DNA from: Prevotella sp.
GTDB taxonomy: Bacteria > Bacteroidota > Bacteroidia > Bacteroidales > Bacteroidaceae
Direction of reading: 5' to 3'
DNA: 34,195 nucleotides
Assembly: GCA_017413085.1 (NCBI GenBank)
Contig: JAFPVC010000031.1
Location: 1-34,195, forward strand
Shown here piece by piece: positions 1 through 7,623 of the stretch. Positions within the stretch are counted from its first letter, which is position 1, and each line of letters begins with the position of its first letter. The translations under genes and the position numbers were made by a program. The notes under the pieces were generated by a model. It did no database searches. It was not told where the DNA came from and worked only from the letters and a program-made list of their open reading frames with translations.

Positions 1-286
1 CGTAACCGGCGGCGGCAGCAAGCCACAGCTCTACGACATCTACCTGCTCAACAACGGCGAACTGTCAAAGCAGTGGAAGCCGAAAGCTGACGCAGTACTT
101 GGTGACGTGAACGGCGACGACGAGATTACCATGGCTGACGCTAACATGGTTGTTAACTATTACCTCGCTCCAGGTGACTATCCTAACTTCCCTGTAGCTC
201 AGGCAGACATGAACGATGACGATGAAATCACAATGGCTGATGCCAACGCCATCGTCAACGTGTACCTCGCCGGTAGCAAGCAATAA
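1..286 (+). CDS. C-terminal end of a dockerin-like protein (5' part outside window)
   Basis: Only the last 94 codons are present, read in frame from base 2 to the TAA at 284-286. The tail carries two EF-hand-like repeats of a type I dockerin-like module, GDVNGDDEITMADAN and then ADMNDDDEITMADAN. In both, Asp/Asn residues are spaced as in a calcium-binding loop and a hydrophobic helix follows. The same module, nearly word for word, ends the C10 protease at the other end of this window. In cellulosomes such modules bind cohesins, but in Prevotella-type secreted proteins the partner is usually unknown, so I do not infer a cellulosome. The rest of the protein, and thus its activity, cannot be seen. 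A strong terminator follows about 40 bp after the stop. Confidence 0.8.
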   Translation, partial: VTGGGSKPQLYDIYLLNNGELSKQWKPKADAVLGDVNGDDEITMADANMVVNYYLAPGDYPNFPVAQADMNDDDEITMADANAIVNVYLAGSKQ

Positions 287-324
287 GAACTTCTGACGAA
301 TATCGTCAGATAATAAACTGAAAA

Positions 325-367
325 TAATAATCCACGAATTACCATAATGGTAGTTCGTGGATTATTA
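325..367. terminator. Two-way intrinsic terminator between dockerin gene and ung
   Basis: A 20-bp inverted repeat (325-344 and 348-367) has one G-T wobble and a TAA loop. The flanks are A-rich on the left and T/A-rich on the right. It lies between two convergent genes and can serve both strands. Confidence 0.85.
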
Positions 368-392
368 TTATATATAGTAAAAGAACAGTTTT

Positions 393-1085
393 TTACCATT
401 CCACCGCAGTCAGCCCATGTTCTATAAGCCACTCATTACAACGCGAGAAATGATGGTTACCAAACCAACCGCCACGGTTGGCAGAGAGCGGTGAGGGGTG
501 CACACTTTCAAGGATGAGGTGCTTACTTCGGTCTACCAACTTTGCTTTGCTACGCGCCGGCCCACCCCAAAGAATAAAGACACAGTGGGCACATTCATCA
601 GATACCTTTTTTATTACAGCATCAGTGAATGTCTCCCACCCCTGGCGCTGATGTGATGCAGGCTGATGCTCACGCACAGTAAGTGTTGCGTTAAGCAGAA
701 AGACACCTTGCTTTGCCCAGCGACGCAACGAGCCATCATACATTTTTTTGCCCATTCCATCGGTTATTACTTCAGGAACCCTTCCCACGTCATCCTTTAT
801 CTCCTTAAAGATGTTAACGAGAGAAGGAGGCAATGCAACACCCGATTTCACCGAGAAGCAAAGACCTTCTGCCTGCCCCGGACCATGATAAGGGTCTTGT
901 CCGAGTATCACTACCTTCACCTTGTCTATAGGACAAAGATTAAAAGCATTGAATATCTCCTTACCCGGAGGATAACACGTGTGACTACGGTATTCACCGC
1001 GTACAAACTCAGTGAGCTTGAAGAAATAATCTTTCTCAAATTCCTGTGACAGGGCATTACGCCAACTTTCTTCTATCTGTATCAT
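393..1085 (-). CDS. ung: Uracil-DNA glycosylase, family 1
   Basis: This enzyme removes uracil from DNA and starts base-excision repair in the cytoplasm. The 230-residue protein has the usual family-1 length. It carries the water-activating motif GQDPYHG at residues 62-68 (catalytic Asp64) and the DNA-intercalation motif HPSPLS at 196-201, followed by GWFGNHHFS. The ATG at 1085 begins MIQIEESW, typical of this family. The gene lies downstream of gpmI on the same strand, but a 337-bp spacer with two hairpins separates them. I found no clear TAnnTTTG box for it, so its promoter is unresolved. Confidence 0.97.
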   Translation of the reverse strand: MIQIEESWRNALSQEFEKDYFFKLTEFVRGEYRSHTCYPPGKEIFNAFNLCPIDKVKVVILGQDPYHGPGQAEGLCFSVKSGVALPPSLVNIFKEIKDDVGRVPEVITDGMGKKMYDGSLRRWAKQGVFLLNATLTVREHQPASHQRQGWETFTDAVIKKVSDECAHCVFILWGGPARSKAKLVDRSKHLILESVHPSPLSANRGGWFGNHHFSRCNEWLIEHGLTAVEW

Positions 1086-1122
1086 ATTATAATGCTTAAG
1101 AAATATGCAATTATGATTACAA

Positions 1123-1153
1123 AAAGGTGTACAAATTGGTTTTTTACACCTTT
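1123..1153 (-). terminator. Hairpin upstream of ung, terminator-like on the minus strand
   Basis: The 9-bp arms AAAGGTGTA (1123-1131) and TACACCTTT (1145-1153) enclose a 13-nt loop. Read on the minus strand, the second arm runs into a short T tract, so the hairpin could end transcripts coming from gpmI or act as a leader structure for ung. The T tract is short, so this is a moderate call. Confidence 0.4.
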
Positions 1154-1191
1154 GTGAATAAAATTTCTACCATTTAAAGAAAATAAACCAT

Positions 1192-1199
1192 TATCTTTG
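1192..1199 (+). promoter_or_regulatory. -7 box TATCTTTG for a possible small RNA
   Basis: TATCTTTG followed by CA matches the Bacteroidota -7 consensus TAnnTTTG. No clear TTG is seen at the -33 distance. No long reading frame lies downstream on this strand before the hairpin at 1323-1352. Confidence 0.5.
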
Positions 1200-1205
1200 C
1201 ATACG

Positions 1206-1356
1206 AAATTCAAAGAATAAATGGTTAAACATAGATATTGTTATAATTCAATAGGCCAACACACCTGACTGCGAAGTTCGGATAGTTCGGTATTAATTAG
1301 AATAATAGTTAGTTAGTTAATTAGAGCCGCATCAACGTTATGATGCGGCTCTTGTA
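1206..1356 (+). ncRNA. Candidate small RNA, about 150 nt, class unknown
   Basis: A -7 box at 1192-1199 and a perfect 12-bp hairpin at 1323-1352 frame a short transcript antiparallel to both flanking genes. The only reading frame of note is a 15-codon ATG frame at 1221-1268 with no clear ribosome site. The middle carries two GTTCGG copies (from about 1276). I do not recognise it as tmRNA, RNase P RNA or SRP RNA. It could also be non-functional spacer. The ends are estimates: start about 7 nt after the -7 box, end just after the hairpin. Confidence 0.35.
1323..1352. terminator. Perfect 12-bp hairpin between gpmI and ung
   Basis: AGAGCCGCATCA (1323-1334) pairs with TGATGCGGCTCT (1341-1352) around a 6-nt loop. 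The stem is GC-rich. A T-containing tract follows on the plus strand, while the minus side is less T-rich. It can end the candidate plus-strand RNA and, less clearly, the gpmI transcript. Confidence 0.6.
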
Positions 1357-1422
1357 TTTCAAAATTTTACAGTCTCTCCTAAGGAGGGAGAAACATAGTG
1401 AATCAGATTCAATATATCAAAC

Positions 1423-2943
1423 TTAATCCTCTATCAGGTTCTCGCCCGTCATGTCGGCAGGCTGCTCCAGACCCATGATATGAAGGATAGTAGGTGCAAC
1501 GTCAGCCAAGCGACCGTTCTTGATTGTAGCAGAGTTGTTGTCTGTAACGTAGATGCAAGGTACAGGATTCAGCGAGTGAGCCGTGTTTGGAGTACCGTCC
1601 TCATTGATGGCATTGTCGGCATTACCGTGGTCGGCAATGATTATTGCCTCGTAGCCCGTAGCCTTGGCAGCCTCAATAACGTCCTTCACGCAGTTGTCAA
1701 CGGCAACCACTGCCTTTGCAATAGCATTATATACGCCTGTATGACCTACCATGTCACCATTTGCGAAGTTAACCACGATGAAATCGTAGAAATCCTTCTT
1801 GATATTCTCAACCAACTTCTCCTTTACCTCGTAGGCTGACATCTCAGGTTTGAGGTCGTATGTTGCAACCTTCGGAGAAGCAACGAGAACACGATCCTCA
1901 CCCTCGAATGGAGCCTCGCGGCCACCGTTGAAGAAGAATGTTACGTGAGCATATTTCTCGGTTTCAGCGGTATGAAGCTGCTTCTTTCCCTGCTGTGAGA
2001 GGTATTCGCCCAATGTGTTTGCCACGTTCTCTTTAGGGAAGAGGATGCCTACACCCTTGAATGATGCATCGTATGGAGTCATGCAGTAGTATTTCAGTCC
2101 TGCGATGGTCTTCATACCCTCTTCAGGCATATCTTGCTGTGTGAGCACCTGTGTCAGTTCCTTAGCGCGGTCGTTGCGGAAGTTGATGAAGATAACCACG
2201 TCACCTTCCTCTATCTTACCGTTAACGGTAGAGTTGCTGATGGCTTTTACAAACTCGTCGGTAACGCCCTCGTCGTATGACTCCTGCATAGCCTGCACCA
2301 TGTCAGCAGCCTGCTTGCCAGTGCCGGCGGTGATAAGGTCGTATGCCTCTTTCACACGGTTCCAGCGCTTGTCGCGGTCCATTGCATAGAAACGACCGAT
2401 AATTGAAGCAATATTTGCATCATTCTCCTTACACTTGGCCTGCAGAGCCTCAATGAAGCCCTTACCAGACTTTGGGTCGGTGTCGCGACCGTCCATGAAG
2501 CAGTGAACAAACAGCTGATCCTTCAAGCCATACTCCTTGCCAACCTCGATGAGTTTGAAGAGATGATCGAGAGAAGAGTGTACGCCACCATTCGAGGTCA
2601 AACCCATAAGGTGGAGTTTCTTTCCGTTAGCTTTTGCATATTCGTATGCCTCTTTCACCTGTGGGTTCTGCGAAATAGAACCGTCAGCACAAGCGCGGTT
2701 TATCTTCACAAGATCCTGATATACGATGCGTCCCGCACCGATGTTGAGGTGTCCAACCTCAGAGTTACCCATCTGTCCGTCAGGCAGACCTACGTCCTCG
2801 CCTGAAGCATTGAGTTGAGATACACTGCTTACTGCCTGCAGATAGTCGAGGTAAGGTGTCGGTGTGTTGAAGATAACATCGCCCTTACCGTGCTTTCCGA
2901 TTCCCCATCCATCGAGAATCATGAGAAGTGCTTTCTTTGCCAT
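1423..2943 (-). CDS. gpmI: 2,3-bisphosphoglycerate-independent phosphoglycerate mutase
   Basis: Interconverts 3- and 2-phosphoglycerate in glycolysis and gluconeogenesis, using two Mn ions and a phosphoserine intermediate. The start at 2943 gives 506 residues, the normal family length, and begins [16 protein letters not shown]. The longer upstream frame is leader sequence and overlaps the promoter. Ser61 in MGNSEVGH is the expected phosphorylated serine. [10 protein letters not shown] and TAHSLNPVP near the C terminus are the metal-binding alkaline-phosphatase-fold motifs. The gene is divergent from mraZ, and its -7 box lies at 2997-3004. Confidence 0.97.
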   Translation of the reverse strand: MAKKALLMILDGWGIGKHGKGDVIFNTPTPYLDYLQAVSSVSQLNASGEDVGLPDGQMGNSEVGHLNIGAGRIVYQDLVKINRACADGSISQNPQVKEAYEYAKANGKKLHLMGLTSNGGVHSSLDHLFKLIEVGKEYGLKDQLFVHCFMDGRDTDPKSGKGFIEALQAKCKENDANIASIIGRFYAMDRDKRWNRVKEAYDLITAGTGKQAADMVQAMQESYDEGVTDEFVKAISNSTVNGKIEEGDVVIFINFRNDRAKELTQVLTQQDMPEEGMKTIAGLKYYCMTPYDASFKGVGILFPKENVANTLGEYLSQQGKKQLHTAETEKYAHVTFFFNGGREAPFEGEDRVLVASPKVATYDLKPEMSAYEVKEKLVENIKKDFYDFIVVNFANGDMVGHTGVYNAIAKAVVAVDNCVKDVIEAAKATGYEAIIIADHGNADNAINEDGTPNTAHSLNPVPCIYVTDNNSATIKNGRLADVAPTILHIMGLEQPADMTGENLIED

Positions 2944-2996
2944 TGTTTTTTCTTCGCGATATAGTGTTTCTGTAATTATATTTGCGTTTGCGAGTG

Positions 2997-3004
2997 CAAA
3001 ATTA
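2997..3004 (-). promoter_or_regulatory. -7 box of gpmI (TAATTTTG on the minus strand)
   Basis: The plus-strand bases CAAAATTA read TAATTTTG then CA on the minus strand, matching TAnnTTTG. The box is 53 bp upstream of the gpmI ATG. No clear -33 TTG is visible. Confidence 0.6.
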
Positions 3005-3084
3005 TAATTTAAAAGCGAGATACCGCTTTGTAAATTGTTAAATAATAATAAATTCAGTGTTTTTATGAAAAAAAGAAAGTAAAG

Positions 3085-3099
3085 TGGGGAAATGTGGGG
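3085..3099 (+). promoter_or_regulatory. Probable MraZ operator: two TGGGG repeats
   Basis: TGGGG at 3085-3089 and 3095-3099 are spaced 10 bp apart, one helical turn. MraZ proteins are known to bind TGGGN repeats separated by 5 bp upstream of their own operon. Here the pair ends 9 bp before the mraZ -7 box and covers the place where the -33 element should be, which fits direct autorepression. Confidence 0.7.
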
Positions 3100-3108
3100 A
3101 ATTTTTTG

Positions 3109-3116
3109 TAACTTTG
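3109..3116 (+). promoter_or_regulatory. -7 box of the mraZ/dcw operon (TAACTTTG)
   Basis: TAACTTTG followed by CA matches the Bacteroidota -7 consensus. The predicted start near 3123 leaves a leader of about 75 nt before the mraZ ATG. No internal promoter of equal quality was noticed inside the cluster, so this is probably its main promoter. Confidence 0.75.
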
Positions 3117-3198
3117 CACCGAATTCTCTTTTATAAGAGGAGAAGGCAAACCGAAAACCGAAAAAGAAGACAGACTGCAAGAAGCAAAAAAGCAGAAA

Positions 3199-3639
3199 AT
3201 GAGATTCTTAGGAAACATAGAAGCCAAAGCCGATGCAAAGGGCAGGGTATTCCTGCCGTCGGTGTTCCGCAAGACGCTACAGGCGGCTGGCGAAGACAGG
3301 CTTATACTGCGCAAGGATGTGCATGAAGACTGCCTTGTGCTATATCCTGAGACCGTTTGGAATGAGCAGATGGATGAGATGCGCCGCCGTCTTAACCGTT
3401 GGAACAGACAGCAGCAACAAGTATTCCGTCAGTTCGTGATAGACGCAGAGGAGGTTTCACTTGACACCAACGGCCGTTTTCTGCTATCGCAGCGTTTGCA
3501 GGAGAAAGTGGGCATAGACCAGACGGTGCGCTTCATCGGCGTAGGCGACGTGATAGAAGTATGGGCTGAGGAGAAAGCACGCGACATGGAGCAGACAAAA
3601 GGTGATTTTGCCACGGAACTCGAAGGGATGATGAGCTGA
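3199..3639 (+). CDS. mraZ: MraZ, transcriptional regulator of the division/cell-wall cluster
   Basis: DNA-binding regulator that forms a ring and represses its own dcw operon in studied bacteria. The 146-residue protein has the usual length and two SpoVT-AbrB half-domains, marked by DAKGRVFLP at residues 12-20 and by [12 protein letters not shown] at 89-100. The start [10 protein letters not shown] is typical of Bacteroidota MraZ. It is the first gene of the cluster, and the likely operator lies about 100 bp upstream of its ATG. It ends 136 bp before rsmH; that spacer is mostly a heptamer repeat. Confidence 0.95.
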   Translation: MRFLGNIEAKADAKGRVFLPSVFRKTLQAAGEDRLILRKDVHEDCLVLYPETVWNEQMDEMRRRLNRWNRQQQQVFRQFVIDAEEVSLDTNGRFLLSQRLQEKVGIDQTVRFIGVGDVIEVWAEEKARDMEQTKGDFATELEGMMS

Positions 3640-3645
3640 GTCTAT

Positions 3646-3757
3646 GAATTAAGAATTAAGAGTTAAGAATTAAGAATTAAGAGTTAAGAGTTAAGAATTA
3701 AGATTTGGGAGTTGAGAATTGAGAGTTGGGAGTTAGGAGTTTAGTAGTTAGGAATTA
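3646..3757 (+). repeat. Sixteen in-register 7-bp repeats (GAATTAA/GAGTTAA family)
   Basis: From 3646 to 3757 the spacer can be cut into sixteen 7-mers without a gap. The first eight are exactly GAATTAA or GAGTTAA. The later ones decay (GATTTGG, GAGTTGA, GAATTGA, GAGTTGG, GAGTTAG, GAGTTTA, GTAGTTA, GGAATTA). It fills nearly the whole mraZ-rsmH spacer and holds no gene. Confidence 0.9.
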
Positions 3758-3775
3758 AACAAGAAACAAATAAAA

Positions 3776-4690
3776 TTGCAGGAACAGACATACCACATAC
3801 CGGTGCTGCTCAAGGAGAGTGTTGACGGTCTGGATATCAAGCCAGACGGTGTATATGTGGATGTAACGTTCGGAGGTGGAGGACACAGCCGCGAGATATT
3901 GCAACGGCTGAATGAACAGGGAAGGCTCTTTTCCTTTGACCAGGACGAGGATGCCGAGCAGAACATAGAAGGAGAACATGGAAATAGTTTCACTTTCGTA
4001 CGCTCAAACTTCCGCTATCTGAAAAACTGGATGCGATACTATGGCATAGAGCAGATAGACGGGCTACTGGCCGACCTCGGTGTGTCAAGCCATCACTTTG
4101 ACGATGAGACACGCGGATTCTCATTCCGCTTCGACGCACCGCTCGACATGCGCATGAACAAGCGCGCAGGCATAACAGCAGCCGACGTGGTAAACACATA
4201 CGACGAAAGACAACTGGCAGATGTATTCTACCTCTATGGCGAGCTGAAGAACTCGCGCCAGATTGCCTCGACCATAATAAAGGCACGCACCGCAGGAAAG
4301 ATAACGACCACACAGGATTTACTAGAAGTGGTGCAGCCGTTCTTCAAGCGTGAACGCGAAAAGAAAGACATGGCAAAACTCTTTCAGGCACTGCGCATAG
4401 AAGTAAACCACGAAATGGAGGCATTGCGAGAGATGCTGACGGCAGCCACGGAACTGCTGAAGCCCGGCGGCAGACTGAGCGTGATAACATATCACAGCCT
4501 TGAGGACCGCATGGTGAAGAACATAATCAAGACAGGAAACGTGGAAGGCAGACGAGAAACCGACTTCTTCGGAAGAATGAACGCACCACTCAATGCAGTA
4601 AACAACAAGCCTATACTGCCCGACGCAGCGGAACAGGAACGCAATCCACGTTCGAGAAGTGCAAAACTGAGAATAGGAGAAAAGAAATAG
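3776..4690 (+). CDS. rsmH: 16S rRNA (cytosine-1402 N4) methyltransferase RsmH
   Basis: Methylates N4 of C1402 in the 16S rRNA P site, using S-adenosylmethionine. The protein is 304 residues, normal for the family. The SAM-binding motif TFGGGGHS is at residues 31-38, and conserved LADLGVSSHHFDD and FQALRIEVNHE motifs follow. Start choice: no ATG lies in frame between the TAG at 3749-3751 and the conserved YHIPVLLKESVDGL block, so the TTG at 3776 is the best start. It is preceded only by A-rich sequence, not a clear Shine-Dalgarno. Second gene of the cluster, downstream of the heptamer array. Confidence 0.95.
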   Translation: MQEQTYHIPVLLKESVDGLDIKPDGVYVDVTFGGGGHSREILQRLNEQGRLFSFDQDEDAEQNIEGEHGNSFTFVRSNFRYLKNWMRYYGIEQIDGLLADLGVSSHHFDDETRGFSFRFDAPLDMRMNKRAGITAADVVNTYDERQLADVFYLYGELKNSRQIASTIIKARTAGKITTTQDLLEVVQPFFKREREKKDMAKLFQALRIEVNHEMEALREMLTAATELLKPGGRLSVITYHSLEDRMVKNIIKTGNVEGRRETDFFGRMNAPLNAVNNKPILPDAAEQERNPRSRSAKLRIGEKK

Positions 4691-4717
4691 CAACACCCCC
4701 ACCCGCCCGAAAAGAAA

Positions 4718-5386
4718 ATGAGTGACAGCGATAACATAGTAGATTTTCAGGTTCAAAGTGCATCTGATGGTGCAGAAGAACATGAAGAACTGGAGGCCAC
4801 CGGGTCTTCAGATAACTATGATGACACTGAGCAAAGCAACGGTGCAGAGGCGGCAAGTGAAACCGAGAATCCTGATGCCGCAAATGACACTAACGATGAA
4901 GATGGGGCAGAGACAGATGGCGCTGAGGAAGACGACGACGGAAATGAAGGTGAAGATAGCGAAAACGAGGTAGAGTCAGGCCACAGCACACTGCACGGCG
5001 TTCTTGGCAATAAAACACTCGAAGACGTGATAGAGCGCGAGGCGAAAGAAGAACAGGACACCACGTCGCCGTTCTCACTGTCGAGGACTCTGGGAGGTGT
5101 GATGATATCGCGATTCGTGCAGAGGCAGATGGGTGTGGTACTCATCATTGTCGCATTCCTTATTATATATATAAGCCTGCGCTATATGTGCCAACAGAAA
5201 TTAGTAAGGATAAACCGCATAGAGAAACAAATAGACAAGGCACGCTACAAGGCTACGGTCTGTTCGAGCGAACTAACAGAGAAGAGCCGCGAGAGTAGCG
5301 TACTGAAAAGGCTGGCAGAGTGTGGCGACAGCGGTTTGACAATATCCAACGAGCCTCCCTACCTGATAAGAATAGAGGAAAAATAA
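4718..5386 (+). CDS. FtsL-like division protein with long acidic N-terminal tail
   Basis: The position between rsmH and ftsI, a single membrane segment (about residues 138-155) and a short helical, charged extracytoplasmic part (about 160-205) match FtsL, which links FtsQ-type proteins to FtsW/FtsI. The protein has 222 residues, against roughly 100-120 for typical FtsL. The excess is a cytoplasmic tail. Residues 1-98 contain no lysine or arginine, and the first 90 hold 34 Asp/Glu. Such a tail should be disordered and strongly negative. FtsL sequences diverge fast, so the call rests on context and topology. The ftsI ATG follows 6 bp after the stop. Confidence 0.75.
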   Translation: MSDSDNIVDFQVQSASDGAEEHEELEATGSSDNYDDTEQSNGAEAASETENPDAANDTNDEDGAETDGAEEDDDGNEGEDSENEVESGHSTLHGVLGNKTLEDVIEREAKEEQDTTSPFSLSRTLGGVMISRFVQRQMGVVLIIVAFLIIYISLRYMCQQKLVRINRIEKQIDKARYKATVCSSELTEKSRESSVLKRLAECGDSGLTISNEPPYLIRIEEK

Positions 5387-5392
5387 ACGGTT

Positions 5393-7576
5393 ATGAGCAG
5401 ATTTGAAACAGAGAAATCATTATGGAGATACACACTTGCGGCGGTAGTGTGCACACTGATAGCAGTGGCTGTCGTGGCAAGGGGTTTCTATATCATGACC
5501 GTAGAGCGCAGCTACTGGATGAAAGTAGACTCTCTGCGCATGCCACGAGCAACAATAGTGCCGCCACAGCGTGGCAACATACTCGCTGCCGGCGGCCAGC
5601 GTCTGGCCTGCAACCTGCCAGAATATGACCTGCGCATGGATTTCGTGGCATTGCAGGAGAGCAAGGCCGACACAATGTGGCACGACAAAGAGGGCAAGGA
5701 TGCTCCACAGCTGATAGAGTTGTGTGAAGGACTGGCCAAGATTCTCCCCGAAATGACAGCCGAGGAGTTTATGGAGCACCTGAAGGCCGGCTATGCCAAG
5801 AAAAGCCGCTATTTCGCCGTGGTGAATCACCGCGTTGACTACAAGACATTCCAGCAGATAAGACAACTGCCTATATTCAGTCTTCCGGCCGGCGTTGGCG
5901 GTTTCCGTGGAGAAGAGGTGATGGTGCGCAGCCGTCCTTATGGCCCGCTTGCAATGAGCGTAGTGGGCGACATATACAAGAGCAGCGGCAAGGCCTACTC
6001 AGGACTTGAACTGGCTTGCGACTCCTTTCTTAAAGGAAGTCCGGGCTTCAAGCATTTCAAGAAAGAGCTGAACGAATGGGTGTCGGTGCAAGACTCCGCC
6101 GTAACCAACGGCTATGATGTATTGACAACCATCGACGTAGGTTTCCAAGACCTTGCGCAGCGAGCACTCGAGAAGGAGTTGCGCAAGATACACGCATACA
6201 CCGGCGTGGCAATAGTGATGGAGGTGGCTACCGGCGATATCAAAGCCATGGTGAACCTTGACCTGAACCGCGAAACGGGTGAATATTATGAGGGACGTAA
6301 CCATGCAATAGCCGACTTCCTGGAACCAGGCTCGGTGATGAAGACAGCAAGCTTCCTCGTTGGTATGGACGATGGTCGCATTGACACCACAATGTTTGTA
6401 GACTGTACTACAGGCATACGCGAGATGTATGGTGTGAAGATGCGTGACCATAACTGGGGTTCGGGTGGATACAAGGGAAACCTGACCGTGCCACAGATAC
6501 TGCAGAAGAGTTCAAACATCGGCGTAAGCGTGCTAATAGACCAGGCATACCGCAAACGTCCAGAGGACTTCGTGGCAGGACTGCACCGTGTAGGCATGGC
6601 AGAGGACTTGAAACTGAAGTTCATAGAATACCGCGCACCACGCATACGATACCCTGAGCGTGACCGCTACGGTCACTGGACCAAGGGTTGGAGTGACACT
6701 GCCCTGCCATGGATGAGCATAGGATATGAATCGAATGTTCCACCGATTTCGGTGCTGACGTTCTATAATGCCATAGCCAACAACGGAGTGCTGGTGCGCC
6801 CACGTTTCGTAAGCCAGATAATGAAGGACGGAGAGACCATAAAGGAATTTCCCGTGCAGGTGCTGCGAAAAAGCATAGTGAAGAATCAGCGTGCACTGAA
6901 GCAGATGCAGAACATGCTCGTGGAAGTGGTTGAACTGGGTCTGGGCAAGCCCGCAGGCTCAAAGTCATTCCTCGTGGCAGGCAAGACAGGCACGGCACAG
7001 ATGGCCGGCAAGGGAGGATACAACCGTGGTGTTACGAACTACTACCTCAGCTTCGCTGGTTACTTCCCTGCCAATGACCCACGCTATACGTGCATCGTCT
7101 GCATACAGAAGGCTGGACTGCCGGCATCAGGCGGACAAATGAGCGGACAGGTGTTCCACGACATAGCCGAGGGCATAATGGCCAAGGACATTTATTATAA
7201 TGCCAAAGGTGCACATGATGCCGACTTCTCACGACTGCCCGACACTAAAGCCGGCAACCTGCAGGCAGCTGACTACGTACTGTCGAAGTTAGGATTCAAT
7301 GTAGACGGAGGATGGAACGGCGAGCGCAGCGAGGGTACACCGATATGGGGCGTGGTGACACGTGAACGCGACAAAGTCAAACTGGTACGCTCAAAAGGAC
7401 GCTCCATGAAACTGATGCCCGACGTAAGGGGCATGGGAGCACGCGATGCCGTATACATCATAGAGAACCGGGGAGCCAAAGTCAACATAGAAGGCAGTGG
7501 CAAGGTGAAACGACAGAGTAAGGCGGCAGGCTCAACAATAAGAAAAGGAGAGACTATTACACTGACACTGTCATAA
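5393..7576 (+). CDS. ftsI: Septal class B penicillin-binding protein (FtsI/SpoVD type) with PASTA domain
   Basis: Transpeptidase that cross-links septal peptidoglycan, anchored in the inner membrane and paired with FtsW. Of 727 residues, a membrane anchor lies at about 13-32. The dimerisation (pedestal) region follows, starting around the PPQRGNILA block near 57-65. The transpeptidase domain has the active-site SVMK at 314-317 (Ser314), SSN at 373-375 and KTGT at 531-534. A PASTA-like domain lies at about 674-727, beginning LMPDVRGM and ending at the last residue. PASTA tails are usual in Bacteroidota and Gram-positive homologues but absent from E. coli FtsI. It follows the FtsL-like gene by 6 bp and precedes murE by 47 bp. 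Confidence 0.96.
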   Translation: MSRFETEKSLWRYTLAAVVCTLIAVAVVARGFYIMTVERSYWMKVDSLRMPRATIVPPQRGNILAAGGQRLACNLPEYDLRMDFVALQESKADTMWHDKEGKDAPQLIELCEGLAKILPEMTAEEFMEHLKAGYAKKSRYFAVVNHRVDYKTFQQIRQLPIFSLPAGVGGFRGEEVMVRSRPYGPLAMSVVGDIYKSSGKAYSGLELACDSFLKGSPGFKHFKKELNEWVSVQDSAVTNGYDVLTTIDVGFQDLAQRALEKELRKIHAYTGVAIVMEVATGDIKAMVNLDLNRETGEYYEGRNHAIADFLEPGSVMKTASFLVGMDDGRIDTTMFVDCTTGIREMYGVKMRDHNWGSGGYKGNLTVPQILQKSSNIGVSVLIDQAYRKRPEDFVAGLHRVGMAEDLKLKFIEYRAPRIRYPERDRYGHWTKGWSDTALPWMSIGYESNVPPISVLTFYNAIANNGVLVRPRFVSQIMKDGETIKEFPVQVLRKSIVKNQRALKQMQNMLVEVVELGLGKPAGSKSFLVAGKTGTAQMAGKGGYNRGVTNYYLSFAGYFPANDPRYTCIVCIQKAGLPASGGQMSGQVFHDIAEGIMAKDIYYNAKGAHDADFSRLPDTKAGNLQAADYVLSKLGFNVDGGWNGERSEGTPIWGVVTRERDKVKLVRSKGRSMKLMPDVRGMGARDAVYIIENRGAKVNIEGSGKVKRQSKAAGSTIRKGETITLTLS

Positions 7577-7623
7577 ATGCACAACGCATAATGCATGATT
7601 TATAATGAAAATTATATAAAGAT

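Noticed and set aside
1-286. Cellulosome component
   Set aside because: Dockerin-like tail only; no cohesin, scaffoldin or glycoside hydrolase is in the window.
2944-3180. Longer gpmI start at 3180
   Set aside because: The extra 79 residues have no family match and the start would lie upstream of the gpmI -7 box; it also overlaps the mraZ promoter.
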